From contig NZ_CP108032.1 of the NCBI RefSeq assembly GCF_036169555.1, forward strand, positions 7,564,001 through 7,628,000: 64,000 bases of DNA. Reading direction: 5' to 3'. Each line of letters begins with the position of its first letter. The stretch's first letter is position 1. The position numbers and the translations under genes were made by a program. The notes beneath the pieces are model-generated. The model worked only from the letters and a program-made list of their open reading frames with translations, was not told where the DNA came from and searched no databases. Positions 1-8,392 of the stretch are shown here, piece after piece. Origin of the DNA: Streptomyces sp. NBC_00306 (GTDB taxonomy: Bacteria; Actinomycetota; Actinomycetes; Streptomycetales; Streptomycetaceae).

Positions 1-1551
1 CCGCACCGCCGTGCGCTGGGGGAGGCGCAGTGTCACCACATCGCCGTCCGACCAGGTGCGCCGGATCTCCGCGAACGCGGGCCCGGCCGGGGCGCCGGCC
101 ACACGGCCGTTCACGCGCAGGACGGGGTTGCGGCACCAGCCGGGGATGCGCAGACGGAGCGGGAAGGACACCCGCTCGGGGACGGACAGGGTCAGGGTGA
201 CGGTCTCGCCGAAGGGGTAATCGGTGGTCTCGGCGACCGTCACGGTCGTGCCGTCGGCCACCACCGCGCGGACCTCGCACGGTGCGTACATCGCGGCCGC
301 CAGGCCCTTGTCGGGGGTGGCCAGCCACAGTTCCTCGGCGAAGTACGGCCAGCCCATGCCGTAGTTGTGCGGGCAGCAGCGGTACTGGTCGATGCCCGGC
401 TGGAACGACTGCATGGCGAAGCCGTTCTGGAACTGGCCCTGCGTCTTGCGCGCGTTGTCCAGGTCGACGCTGTTGGCGCTCGTGATGTAGTGGACGCCGG
501 TGCCCTGCGGGTCGAGTGAGGTGGGCAGCAGGTTGAACGCCAGGTCCTCGCACCGGTCGGCCCACACGGGGTCTCCGGTGATGCGGGTGAGCAGCTCGTG
601 GCTCGCCATGAACTCGACGATGCCGCAGGTCTCGAACCCCTGGCGGGGATCGCCGAAGCCGGGCCGGTGGTTCTCGTCGCCGGCGATGCCGCCGCCGGGG
701 AACTGGCCGTACTCACCGAGGACACGCTCGTAGGTGCGATAGGCGGCCCGGGTCAGGGCCGGGTCACCGGTGAACTGCGCGTACTGGGCCGGCTCCCGGA
801 ACCCCTGGGCGATGTTGACGTTGTGCGGTGTCGGGATCGTGTCGGTCCAGTTCGCGCCATGGGTGTGCATCTTCGCGGCGAGGTCGATCAGGAAGGCCTC
901 GTTCGTACGGCGGTACAGCCACAGCGCGATGTCGAGACCGTCGCCCCAGCGGTAGGAGATCCAGCTGGTGTTGAAGGCGCCGGGGCCCTGGGTGTTCATG
1001 TAGCGCAGGAAGCGGGTCAGGAACGGGACGACGCGGGCGTCGCGCATGTGCTCCTCCCACGTCCGCAGGGCCATGAGCAGCGGCAGGAAGGGCCAGAAGT
1101 CGGGACCGCCGTTCAGCGAGGTGCGCAGCGCCCGCGGACCGAAGAAGCCGTCGCTCTGCTGGGTGGCGAGGACGGCGTCGATCCATCGGCGGGCCTTGGC
1201 AAGGGCCGCTCGGTCTCCGGTGGCCACTGCGAGAGGGACGTAGCCGCGCAGCCAGTACGGGACCTCTTCCCAGCCGCCCCGCTCCGGGTGCACCCATCCG
1301 CTGGTGTCGAAGTCGAGGAAGTGGGATCGCTCGTCCAGCCGGCCGGCGAGCCCGTTGAGCTGGAGCCGTAACTGTTCGGCGAGCCAGCCGCGTGCCCGGA
1401 TGCTGCCGGGCGGAAGTCTGTGGAAGGCGTCGGGCGCGGGCCCGGCCGTGCGGGGGGCGGCCGTGGCGCCGATGGTGAGTGGTCCACAGAGCGCGGTGGC
1501 GCCGGCGGTGAGAGCGCCGGCCCGCAGGAAGTGGCGTCGGTCGAGGGGCAT
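1..1551 (-). CDS. GH127-type (DUF1680) glycosidase, Tat-exported, truncated by window start
   Basis: The frame opens at ATG 1551 and runs off the window, so the C-terminus is missing (517 codons visible). The N-terminus carries a twin-arginine signal (DRRHFLRAG followed by an Ala-rich hydrophobic stretch), so the enzyme is probably exported folded. An all-alpha barrel-like domain follows. Two motifs fit the zinc/cysteine site of GH127 beta-L-arabinofuranosidases: E-T-C at residues 307-309 and a C-C pair at 392-393 in YRCCPHN. In the family one cysteine of the pair is the nucleophile and Glu plus three Cys bind zinc. Substrate within GH127/GH146 cannot be read from sequence; a furanoside is likely. 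It lies downstream of the GH2 gene on the same strand, separated by a hairpin. Codon 61 (1369-1371) is TTA, so translation may depend on the bldA tRNA. Confidence 0.88.
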   Translation of the reverse strand, partial: MPLDRRHFLRAGALTAGATALCGPLTIGATAAPRTAGPAPDAFHRLPPGSIRARGWLAEQLRLQLNGLAGRLDERSHFLDFDTSGWVHPERGGWEEVPYWLRGYVPLAVATGDRAALAKARRWIDAVLATQQSDGFFGPRALRTSLNGGPDFWPFLPLLMALRTWEEHMRDARVVPFLTRFLRYMNTQGPGAFNTSWISYRWGDGLDIALWLYRRTNEAFLIDLAAKMHTHGANWTDTIPTPHNVNIAQGFREPAQYAQFTGDPALTRAAYRTYERVLGEYGQFPGGGIAGDENHRPGFGDPRQGFETCGIVEFMASHELLTRITGDPVWADRCEDLAFNLLPTSLDPQGTGVHYITSANSVDLDNARKTQGQFQNGFAMQSFQPGIDQYRCCPHNYGMGWPYFAEELWLATPDKGLAAAMYAPCEVRAVVADGTTVTVAETTDYPFGETVTLTLSVPERVSFPLRLRIPGWCRNPVLRVNGRVAGAPAGPAFAEIRRTWSDGDVVTLRLPQRTAVR

Positions 1552-1643
1552 GAGGGTGCTCCTGCCGGTGAGTGTCGGGGGATGGCGGCCGTGCGGGCCG
1601 GTGAGCATCGGCGAACGGGGGGGCCGGTGTCAGGGAGCCGGGC

Positions 1644-1678
1644 GGCCCGCCCGCCTCGTCGGGAGAGGCGGGCGGACC
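1644..1678 (-). terminator. Hairpin terminator after the GH2 gene
   Basis: Arms at 1644-1657 and 1665-1678 pair over 14 bp with one mismatch around a 7-nt loop, starting 8 bp past the GH2 stop. There is no U-tract, which is common for Streptomyces terminators. It suggests the GH2 and GH127 genes are at least partly separate transcripts. Confidence 0.6.
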
Positions 1679-1685
1679 ACGCGGA

Positions 1686-4301
1686 TCAGGGGGCCGTGCA
1701 GGTGAGCGTGCCGTTCTCGGCGCCCTTGATCAGCGCCTCGTGCGCCGCCTTGAGGCGGCCGACATCGGACTTGACCACCTTGCGGTCGTAGGTGATCAGG
1801 CCGTTCAACTCGCCTTCCACATCGGTGATCTGGGTGTACACCGCGCCGTTGCCGCCCTTGCACGCGGCGAGTTGTCCGACCTCGTTCAGCCGATCGATGT
1901 ACACATCGGTGTACTTGTCCTTCTCGACACCGACATAGGTGTGCTGGACCGGGAAGGAGTGTCCTGGCACAGCGAGGCCGAGACCGCCGTACTCGCCGCT
2001 GACCAGGGCCCGTTTCCCGTCGGGAGCGGGCAGCAGTGCGCTGGGATAGCCGTGCGCGTCGGCGATGTCACCGTTGCCGCCGTCGACCGCGCCGCAGCAG
2101 TTGACCCCGCTCATGTTGTTGACCAGCCGGGTCGGATCGAGCGACTTGGCGTAGTCGGCGATCCTGGCCTGGTCGTACTGGCCCCAGCCCTCGTTGAACG
2201 TGACCCACATGATCACCGAGGGATGGCTGTCGTGCTGCTCGATCATCCGCTTCAGTTCCAGCTCGAACTGGGTACGGGCGGCCCCCTGCGGGGTCCTCGG
2301 CATGGACGGCATGTCCTGCCACACCAGCAGACCGAGCTTGTCGGCCCAGTAGAACCAGCGGTCGGGTTCCACCTTGATGTGCTTGCGGACCGAGTTGTAA
2401 CCCATCGCCTTGTGCATCTTGAGGTCGTACGCGAGCGCCTGGTCCGTCGGCGCGGTATGCAGGCCGTCCGGCCAGAAGCCCTGGTCGAGGGTGGCCATGG
2501 AGTAGACGGGCTTGCCGTTGAGCAGGGTGCGCTGCTTGCCGTCGACGGTCGCGACCTCGACGCTGCGCATACCGAAGTAGCTGCCGACGCGGTCCCTGCC
2601 GACGGACACCTCGAGCCGGTACAGATGCGGATCGTCCGGCGACCACAGGTGCGGGTCGGGCACCGGGACGGTGAGCGGCTTCCCGGTGGTGCCCCGGGCC
2701 CTGCCCACCTCGCGGCGGCCGTCGTAGGCGACCGCGGTGACCGGTACGCCGGCCCTGGTGCCGCGTACCTCGACGGCGACCTTCTCGCCTGTCACATCGG
2801 GTGTGGTCTTCACGTCCGTCGCGCGGTCGGCCGCGACCGGCTCCATCCACACCGTCTGCCAGATGCCCGATGAGGAGGTGTAGAAGATGCCGCTCGGGTC
2901 GAGCCGCTGCTTGCCCATCGGCGGGTTCTCGCCACCCGCCGCGTCCGTCGGGTCGTAGACGCCGACGATCAGCTCCTGCGGACCACGCCCCTTGAGCGCG
3001 TCGGTGACATCCACGCTGAAGCGGTCGTAGCCGCCCTTGTGGTCGGCGAGCTTCTTGCCGTTGACGTAGACGGTGGTCTGCCAGTCGACCGCGTCGAAGT
3101 TGAGCTGCAGACGCCTGCCGTCGCCGACCTGCCAGTTCTGCGGCACGGTGAAGGTGCGGCGGTACCACATGCGGTCCTCGTGCCGCTGGATGCCCGAGAG
3201 CTGGGACTCCACGGGGTACGGCACCAGGATGCGTTCGCGCAGCTGCTTCCCGAACGGCGGCAGCTCACCGGCCTCCGCGCCGGCGAACTGCCACCGGCCG
3301 TTGAGGTTCTGCCAGTCCTTGCGGGTCATCTGCGGCCGCGGGTACTCGGGGAGAGCGTTGTCCGGTCCCACCTGCGAGGCCCAGGGTGTTTTCAGCTGGT
3401 ACGTCGAGTTGATCGGGCCGCTGGTCCAGAACGCCGCGACCGCCTTGCCGTCCGCGCGGGTGAGACCGCCCTGGCCGTCGTAGCGGACATCGGCGGAGCC
3501 GCCGTGACCGCCGACCACCGGCTCGTCCAGCGGCACGATCAGCCGCTTCGGGTCGGCCGGGTCGAGCCGGGCCGCACCCCGCGGCCACTCGGTGCCGCCG
3601 ATCTCGATATTCAGATGCTCGTCGAGCCCGGCCGGGGGAGCGGCGAGGGGTTCGGCGAGGTCGAGGGTGAGGGTGCGGCCGGTCTTCTCGACGGCCACCG
3701 CGGTCGGCCCGTCGTAGTCGAAGCCGTCGGGCAGGGTGAACGCGGACTGGGGCACGGCCTGCTTCTCATCCCCCGGAGGCGTCCAGCGCAGATGGAGGTT
3801 GGAGCCGCCGAAGTGCTCGAAGTACTCCACCTTGATGTCGTAGGCACGGCCGGCATCGAGCGCGACGGGCTGCGAGTTCTGCTCGCGGTCCCAGTCGTCG
3901 ACCCAGTGGTCGATGACGAGCGAGCCGTCGATCCACAACCGGAATCCGTTGTCACCGGTGATCGAGAAGACATGGTCGCCGGTCTTCTCCGGTGTGATCC
4001 GGCCGGTCCAGCGGACGCTGGCGTCGTCGGCCTGGCCGGTGCGGGCGCGCAGTCGTGGTTCGAGGTCGTTGAAGTCCAGCGACGGATCGACGGCCGTGGT
4101 CTTCAGGGTGCCGAAGTCGAAGGCGCCGGGGGCGGACTGGAGGTAGTAATCGCCTTTCAGACCGTGTGCGGCCGCGGGCTCCGCGGCCTCGTCCTGAGCG
4201 GCGGCCGGACCGGTCGTGGTGAGCAGAAGGGCGAGTACGCAGAGGAGGGCGAGGGCCCAGCCGTGCAGGCTGCGCCATGGACGAGGGGAGAGTGATCGCA
4301 C
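1686..4301 (-). CDS. Secreted PA14-GH2 family glycoside hydrolase (possible galactofuranosidase)
   Basis: The chosen GTG at 4301 has GGAGG four bases upstream and gives an 871-aa protein that begins directly with a signal peptide (basic start, long Leu-rich core, then an Ala-rich cleavage region before DEAAEP). A PA14 carbohydrate-binding domain covers about residues 40-190, with typical DNGFRLWIDG and WTPPG segments. GH2 sugar-binding, Ig-like and TIM-barrel domains follow. The acid/base Glu is in FNEGWG (about E704) and the likely nucleophile in SGEYGG (about E770). Secreted exo-beta-D-galactofuranosidases of Streptomyces have, as I recall, been placed in GH2. With the YtfQ-type importer next door, that activity is the best guess, but beta-galactosidase or arabinosidase activity is not excluded. 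An operator-like element lies in its promoter region. Confidence 0.88.
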   Translation of the reverse strand: MRSLSPRPWRSLHGWALALLCVLALLLTTTGPAAAQDEAAEPAAAHGLKGDYYLQSAPGAFDFGTLKTTAVDPSLDFNDLEPRLRARTGQADDASVRWTGRITPEKTGDHVFSITGDNGFRLWIDGSLVIDHWVDDWDREQNSQPVALDAGRAYDIKVEYFEHFGGSNLHLRWTPPGDEKQAVPQSAFTLPDGFDYDGPTAVAVEKTGRTLTLDLAEPLAAPPAGLDEHLNIEIGGTEWPRGAARLDPADPKRLIVPLDEPVVGGHGGSADVRYDGQGGLTRADGKAVAAFWTSGPINSTYQLKTPWASQVGPDNALPEYPRPQMTRKDWQNLNGRWQFAGAEAGELPPFGKQLRERILVPYPVESQLSGIQRHEDRMWYRRTFTVPQNWQVGDGRRLQLNFDAVDWQTTVYVNGKKLADHKGGYDRFSVDVTDALKGRGPQELIVGVYDPTDAAGGENPPMGKQRLDPSGIFYTSSSGIWQTVWMEPVAADRATDVKTTPDVTGEKVAVEVRGTRAGVPVTAVAYDGRREVGRARGTTGKPLTVPVPDPHLWSPDDPHLYRLEVSVGRDRVGSYFGMRSVEVATVDGKQRTLLNGKPVYSMATLDQGFWPDGLHTAPTDQALAYDLKMHKAMGYNSVRKHIKVEPDRWFYWADKLGLLVWQDMPSMPRTPQGAARTQFELELKRMIEQHDSHPSVIMWVTFNEGWGQYDQARIADYAKSLDPTRLVNNMSGVNCCGAVDGGNGDIADAHGYPSALLPAPDGKRALVSGEYGGLGLAVPGHSFPVQHTYVGVEKDKYTDVYIDRLNEVGQLAACKGGNGAVYTQITDVEGELNGLITYDRKVVKSDVGRLKAAHEALIKGAENGTLTCTAP

Positions 4302-4357
4302 GGAACCTCCGGGAAACGGAGAAGCGGGTGCTGGCTCTGCCGGTTGTCCCCACCATC

Positions 4358-4373
4358 TTGTATAACGTTGGAA
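4358..4373 (-). promoter_or_regulatory. Candidate LacI-family operator, copy 1 (GH2 promoter)
   Basis: Read on the minus strand this is TTCCAACGTTATACAA. It matches the element at 5563-5578 in 13 of 16 positions and has the central CG usual in LacI/GalR operators. It lies between the divergent GH2 and LacI genes, so it could control both. Confidence 0.55.
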
Positions 4374-4447
4374 ACAAGGGCAGTTGGCATGACAGCACGC
4401 CTCCTGCGCCCTGTCCAGGTGCATGACAAGCGGGATGGGAGTGTCGG

Positions 4448-5479
4448 GTGAGGGTGAGCCTCAAGGACGTCGCCGAGCGGGCCGGTGTGTCGATCAAGAC
4501 CGTCTCGAACGTCGTGAACAACTATCCGCACGTCACACCGGCCATGCGCACCCGGGTGCAGCAGGCCATCGACGAACTCGGCTACCGCCCCAATCTCACC
4601 GCCCGCCACCTGCGCAAAGGACGTACGGGCATCATCGCGCTGGCCGTCCCCGAGCTGGGCAACCCGTACTTCGCCGAGCTCGCCGGAGCGGTCATCGACG
4701 CTGCGGCTGAGCACGACTACACGGTGCTCCTCGACCACACCGGGGGCAGCCGGGAGCAGGAGATCCTCGTCTGCCAGGGCTTCAGGTCCCGGGTGATCGA
4801 CGGGCTGATCCTGAGTCCTCTCGAACTGGAGACGGAGGACCTCGCCGCGCGGGCGGACGACATTCCGATGGTGCTGCTCGGCGAGCGGCGCTACGACCTG
4901 CCGTACGACCACATCGCCATCGACAACATCGCCGCGGCGCGGGCCGCCGTGCGTCATCTGCTCGACCTCGGCCGTCGTCGTATCGCCTTCCTCGGCGCCC
5001 GTCAGGACCGCGTCCATCAACCCGCTCACCTGCGCCATCTCGGCTGGCAGGCGGAGCTGGCCGCCCAGGGGGTGCCGATCGACGAGGCTCTGGTGGTGCA
5101 CAGCCGGGGCTGGGGCCGCGAGGACGGCGCCGTCGCGATGGCGCATCTGCTCGACTCGGGAGTGGTGCCCGACGCGGTCTTCGCGTACAACGACCTGGTT
5201 GCCGTCGGTGCGATGCGGGTGATGTACGAGCGCGGGCTGCGGGTGCCCGAGGACATCGCCGTCGTCGGCTTCGACGATGTGACCGAATCCCGGTTCGGAG
5301 CAGTGTCGTTGACCACGATCGCTCCGGACAAACAGGCGATCGCACGGCTCGCTGTCGAGTCCCTGGCGAGCCGGCTCGACCGGGATCAGGACGGCGCCGT
5401 GACGCGGACCCCGCGCGAACTCCAGCCGGGGTTCGCCCTGGTGGAACGCGAGAGCACGCTGGGGCGCACCACTGTCTGA
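4448..5479 (+). CDS. LacI-family transcriptional regulator of the sugar locus
   Basis: This 343-aa protein has a LacI helix-turn-helix at its N-terminus (SLKDVAERAGVSIKTVSNVVN), a hinge helix region and a periplasmic-binding-protein-like effector domain (GIIALAVPELGNPYFAEL, then VFAYNDLVAVGAMR and DIAVVGFDD near the end). The GTG at 4448 is taken as start; a second GTG at 4454 would remove two residues. It is divergent from the GH2 gene and upstream of the importer operon. The matching 16-bp elements in front of both make it the probable local repressor, with a sugar from the imported substrate as inducer. That target assignment is inference. Confidence 0.93.
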   Translation: MRVSLKDVAERAGVSIKTVSNVVNNYPHVTPAMRTRVQQAIDELGYRPNLTARHLRKGRTGIIALAVPELGNPYFAELAGAVIDAAAEHDYTVLLDHTGGSREQEILVCQGFRSRVIDGLILSPLELETEDLAARADDIPMVLLGERRYDLPYDHIAIDNIAAARAAVRHLLDLGRRRIAFLGARQDRVHQPAHLRHLGWQAELAAQGVPIDEALVVHSRGWGREDGAVAMAHLLDSGVVPDAVFAYNDLVAVGAMRVMYERGLRVPEDIAVVGFDDVTESRFGAVSLTTIAPDKQAIARLAVESLASRLDRDQDGAVTRTPRELQPGFALVERESTLGRTTV

Positions 5480-5562
5480 TGCACCGTCAACTCCGTGGCC
5501 TGCGTGGTCTTCTGCGCGGCCGCGTCGGACACCAGTTGCTGCGCGGGGTGTTTACAGCGCCC

Positions 5563-5578
5563 TTCCAACGATGTAAAA
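5563..5578 (+). promoter_or_regulatory. Candidate LacI-family operator, copy 2 (importer promoter)
   Basis: TTCCAACGATGTAAAA shares 13/16 positions with the element before the GH2 gene. It overlaps an inverted repeat TTTACA (5551-5556) / TGTAAA (5572-5577) that resembles LacI-family half-sites. It lies 56 bp before the binding-protein start. Confidence 0.55.
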
Positions 5579-5633
5579 CCATCCCGGATGTGGTCCACCA
5601 CCCGGCCCTCGGCGCCTTGAGATGGGGAGTCCC

Positions 5634-6725
5634 ATGAAGCCGCACGCCCGCCTCACGATCACCAAGAGCCTTCTCTCCGTCGGTCTCGTCGCCACCCTCG
5701 CGCTGTCCACGGGCTGCGCCAAGTCCGAGGACGACCCGGCCGACAGCAAGGACTCCGCTTCTGGTGCGACACAGGACAGCGGCCAGAAGATCGCCGAGAA
5801 CACCACCGGCGAGAAGTGCGGCATCGACGCTTACGGCGGCAAGAAGCTCGACCTCAAGGGCGCGACCGTCGGCTTCTCGCAGTCCGAGAAGGAAGCCAAT
5901 CCGTTCCGCATCGCGGAAACGGCGTCCATCAAGGCCGAGGCAGGCAAGCGATCCGTCAAACTCCTCACGGCCAACGCCCAGTCGCAGTTCGCCAAGCAGA
6001 TCAGCGACGTCCAGGACCTGATCGCCAAGGGGGCCGACCTGCTGGTCATCGCCCCGCTGAACTCCGACGGCTGGGGACCCGTGCTCCAGCAGGCGAGCGC
6101 CAAGAAGATCCCGATCGTCACCATCGACCGCAAGATCAACGCCGAGCCCTGCAAGGACTACATCAGCTTCATCGGCTCCGACTTCACCGAGCAGGGCAAG
6201 CGCGCCGCGGACCGGATGATCGAAGCCACCGGCGGCAAGGGGGAGATAGCCATCCTCCTCGGCGCTCCCGGCAACAACGTCACCACCGAACGCACCAAGG
6301 GCTTCAAGGACCGGGTGGCGGAGAAGGCCCCGGACCTGAAGGTCGTCTTCGAGCAGACCGGTGAATTCGCCCGCGAGAAGGGCCAGTCGGTCACCGAACA
6401 GCTCATCCAGTCCAAGCCCGGCATCACCGGGATCTACGCCGAGAACGACGAGATGGGCCTCGGCGCGGTGAACGCCCTCAAGGGCGCGGGGAAGAAGGCC
6501 GGAACCGTCAAGATCGTCACCATCGACGGAACACGCAACGCCGTCCAGGGCATCGTCGACGGCTGGATCCACGGTGTCGTCGAGTCCAACCCCCGCTTCG
6601 GCCCACTGGCCTTCCAGACCCTCGACAGCTTCACCAAGGGCGAAGAGGTCGGCGAGAACATCGTGATCCAGGACAGCGAGTACACCCAGGGCAATGCCAA
6701 GGGCGACCTCGGCAAGGCGTACTGA
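5634..6725 (+). CDS. ytfQ: Sugar ABC transporter substrate-binding lipoprotein, YtfQ-type
   Basis: The protein is 363 aa from ATG 5634, which has GGGGAG just upstream. The signal peptide ends in a lipobox-like LSTGC, so it should be a membrane-anchored lipoprotein. The mature part is a class of ribose/galactofuranose-binding protein: VGFSQSEKEANPF, then IAPLNSDGWGPVLQQA, which closely follows the E. coli YtfQ pattern VGFSQ and IAPVVATGWEPVLKEA as I recall it. YtfQ binds galactofuranose and delivers it to YtfRT/YjfF. It is the first gene of a four-gene operon with the same order as ytfQRT-yjfF. The symbol is by similarity and gene order; the true ligand could be another furanose or pyranose. 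Confidence 0.85.
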   Translation: MKPHARLTITKSLLSVGLVATLALSTGCAKSEDDPADSKDSASGATQDSGQKIAENTTGEKCGIDAYGGKKLDLKGATVGFSQSEKEANPFRIAETASIKAEAGKRSVKLLTANAQSQFAKQISDVQDLIAKGADLLVIAPLNSDGWGPVLQQASAKKIPIVTIDRKINAEPCKDYISFIGSDFTEQGKRAADRMIEATGGKGEIAILLGAPGNNVTTERTKGFKDRVAEKAPDLKVVFEQTGEFAREKGQSVTEQLIQSKPGITGIYAENDEMGLGAVNALKGAGKKAGTVKIVTIDGTRNAVQGIVDGWIHGVVESNPRFGPLAFQTLDSFTKGEEVGENIVIQDSEYTQGNAKGDLGKAY

Positions 6726-6727
6726 AC

Positions 6728-8392
6728 GTGACCGCGGAGGACTCCCGGGACGGGACCGGACAGGGAGCCCGGGGCGAAACCGTGCACGAGAGCGCGGCAC
6801 GGAAGGAACCCCGGGCCGGGGCCGGACAGAAACCCCCGGTCGATCCGGCCGCCGGCGGAGCACGGGGCGTCCTGGAGGTCCGGGGCCTGACCAAGCGCTT
6901 CCCCGGCGTCTTGGCACTCGACGACGTGACCTTCGCGGCCCGCGCGGGGGAGGTGCACGCACTCGTCGGGGAGAACGGCGCCGGCAAGTCCACGCTCATC
7001 AAGGTCCTCACCGGGGTCCACCACCCCGACGAGGGCGACCTCGTCCACCTGGGCGAACCGGTGTCCTTCGCGACACCGCTCGCAGCCCAGCACGCGGGCA
7101 TCTCGACCATCTACCAGGAGGTCAACCTCATCCCGCTGATGAGTGTGGCCCGCAACCTCTGTCTCGGCCGCGAGCCCCGCACCCGGTTCGGCCTGATCGA
7201 CTTCGGGCGCATGCACCGTGAGGCCGACCGGACCCTGCGCGAGTACGGCGTACACGTCGACGTCCGCAGGCCCCTGCGCGAACTCGGCGTCGGAGCACAG
7301 CAGATGGTCGCGCTCGCCCGGGCCGTCTCGGTGGACGCTCGCGTGGTCATCATGGACGAGCCCACCTCCTCACTGGAGCCACGGGAGGTCGAGACCCTCT
7401 TCGGCGTCATCCGCAGGCTGCGCGACCAGGGCATCGCGGTCGTCTACGTCAGCCACCGTCTGGAGGAGCTGTACGCCGTGTGCGACGCGGTCACCGTCCT
7501 GCGCGACGGCCGCGTCGTCCACACCGGACCGCTCGCCGAGACCGACCGTCTCACCCTCGTCTCCCTGATGCTGGGCCGGCCGCTCGGCGAGGTGCGCGCG
7601 GAGGGTGTCACCAAGTTCTCCGGCGCCCACGACACCGGGCAGGAACCCGTTCTGTTCGCCGAGGGCCTCACCCGGCGCCACCAGCTCCACGACATCTCCC
7701 TGCGTATACGCCCCGGCGAGGTGCTGGGCCTCGGCGGGCTCCTCGGCTCGGGCCGCAGCGAGACGGCGAAGGCCATCGCCGGTGCGCTGCCACTCGGTTC
7801 GGGCCGGATCACGGTGGCCGGCACCGCGCTGCGCACCGGTTCGACACCCGCCGCGATCCGGGCGGGCATCAGCCTGCTCCCCGAGGACCGCAAGGCGGAA
7901 GGCATCGTGCCCGGCCTGTCGGTCCGGGAGAACATCGCGCTCGCGGCCCTGCCGCGCCTGTCGCGTTTCGGTCTCGTCTCCGACACACGCATCGACGCCG
8001 TCGTGGACACCTTCATGAAGCGGCTGCGTATCAAGGCGTCGGGACCGCACCAGAAGGTCGGCGAACTCTCCGGCGGCAACCAGCAGAAGGTGCTCTTGGC
8101 GCGCTGGCTCGCCATGCATCCCAAGGTGCTGCTGCTGGACGAACCCACCCGCGGAATCGACATCGGCGCCAAGGCCGAGGTCCAGAAGCTCATCGACGAA
8201 CTCGCCGAGGACGGTCTGGGAGTCCTGCTCATCTCCTCCGACGTAGAGGAGCTGATCGAGGGCTCCGACCGGGTGGTGGTGCTCAGGGACGGCGCGGTCG
8301 TCGGCGAACTGTCCGGGGACGACGTCACCGAGGACCGGCTGATGCAGGCGATCGCCGCGGCGGCCGAGGAGGAGGCGGTCACGCATGGCTGA
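6728..8392 (+). CDS. ytfR: Sugar ABC transporter ATP-binding protein with two nucleotide-binding domains, YtfR-type
   Basis: This 554-aa protein starts at GTG 6728, two bases after the binding-protein stop. About 50 disordered residues precede the first ABC domain, which is longer than usual, so a downstream start is possible. Domain 1 has Walker A GENGAGKST, a signature-like segment ELGVGAQQMVALARA and Walker B VVIMDEPTSSLE. Domain 2 has a degenerate P-loop (GLLGSGRSETAKAI), an intact signature LSGGNQQKVLLARWL and LLLDEPTRGIDIG. This asymmetry is standard for RbsA/MglA/YtfR proteins, in which one site is catalytically weak. It powers import by the two permeases that follow. Confidence 0.9.
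   Translation: MTAEDSRDGTGQGARGETVHESAARKEPRAGAGQKPPVDPAAGGARGVLEVRGLTKRFPGVLALDDVTFAARAGEVHALVGENGAGKSTLIKVLTGVHHPDEGDLVHLGEPVSFATPLAAQHAGISTIYQEVNLIPLMSVARNLCLGREPRTRFGLIDFGRMHREADRTLREYGVHVDVRRPLRELGVGAQQMVALARAVSVDARVVIMDEPTSSLEPREVETLFGVIRRLRDQGIAVVYVSHRLEELYAVCDAVTVLRDGRVVHTGPLAETDRLTLVSLMLGRPLGEVRAEGVTKFSGAHDTGQEPVLFAEGLTRRHQLHDISLRIRPGEVLGLGGLLGSGRSETAKAIAGALPLGSGRITVAGTALRTGSTPAAIRAGISLLPEDRKAEGIVPGLSVRENIALAALPRLSRFGLVSDTRIDAVVDTFMKRLRIKASGPHQKVGELSGGNQQKVLLARWLAMHPKVLLLDEPTRGIDIGAKAEVQKLIDELAEDGLGVLLISSDVEELIEGSDRVVVLRDGAVVGELSGDDVTEDRLMQAIAAAAEEEAVTHG

Noticed and set aside
598..1371. 257-codon plus-strand open frame
   Set aside because: Antisense to the GH127-type gene, whose ETC and YRCC motifs establish the true frame.
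4302..4424. N-terminal extension of the GH2 protein to 4424
   Set aside because: It would place a Cys/Trp-rich stretch before the signal peptide and run through the operator. GTG 4301 has GGAGG upstream.
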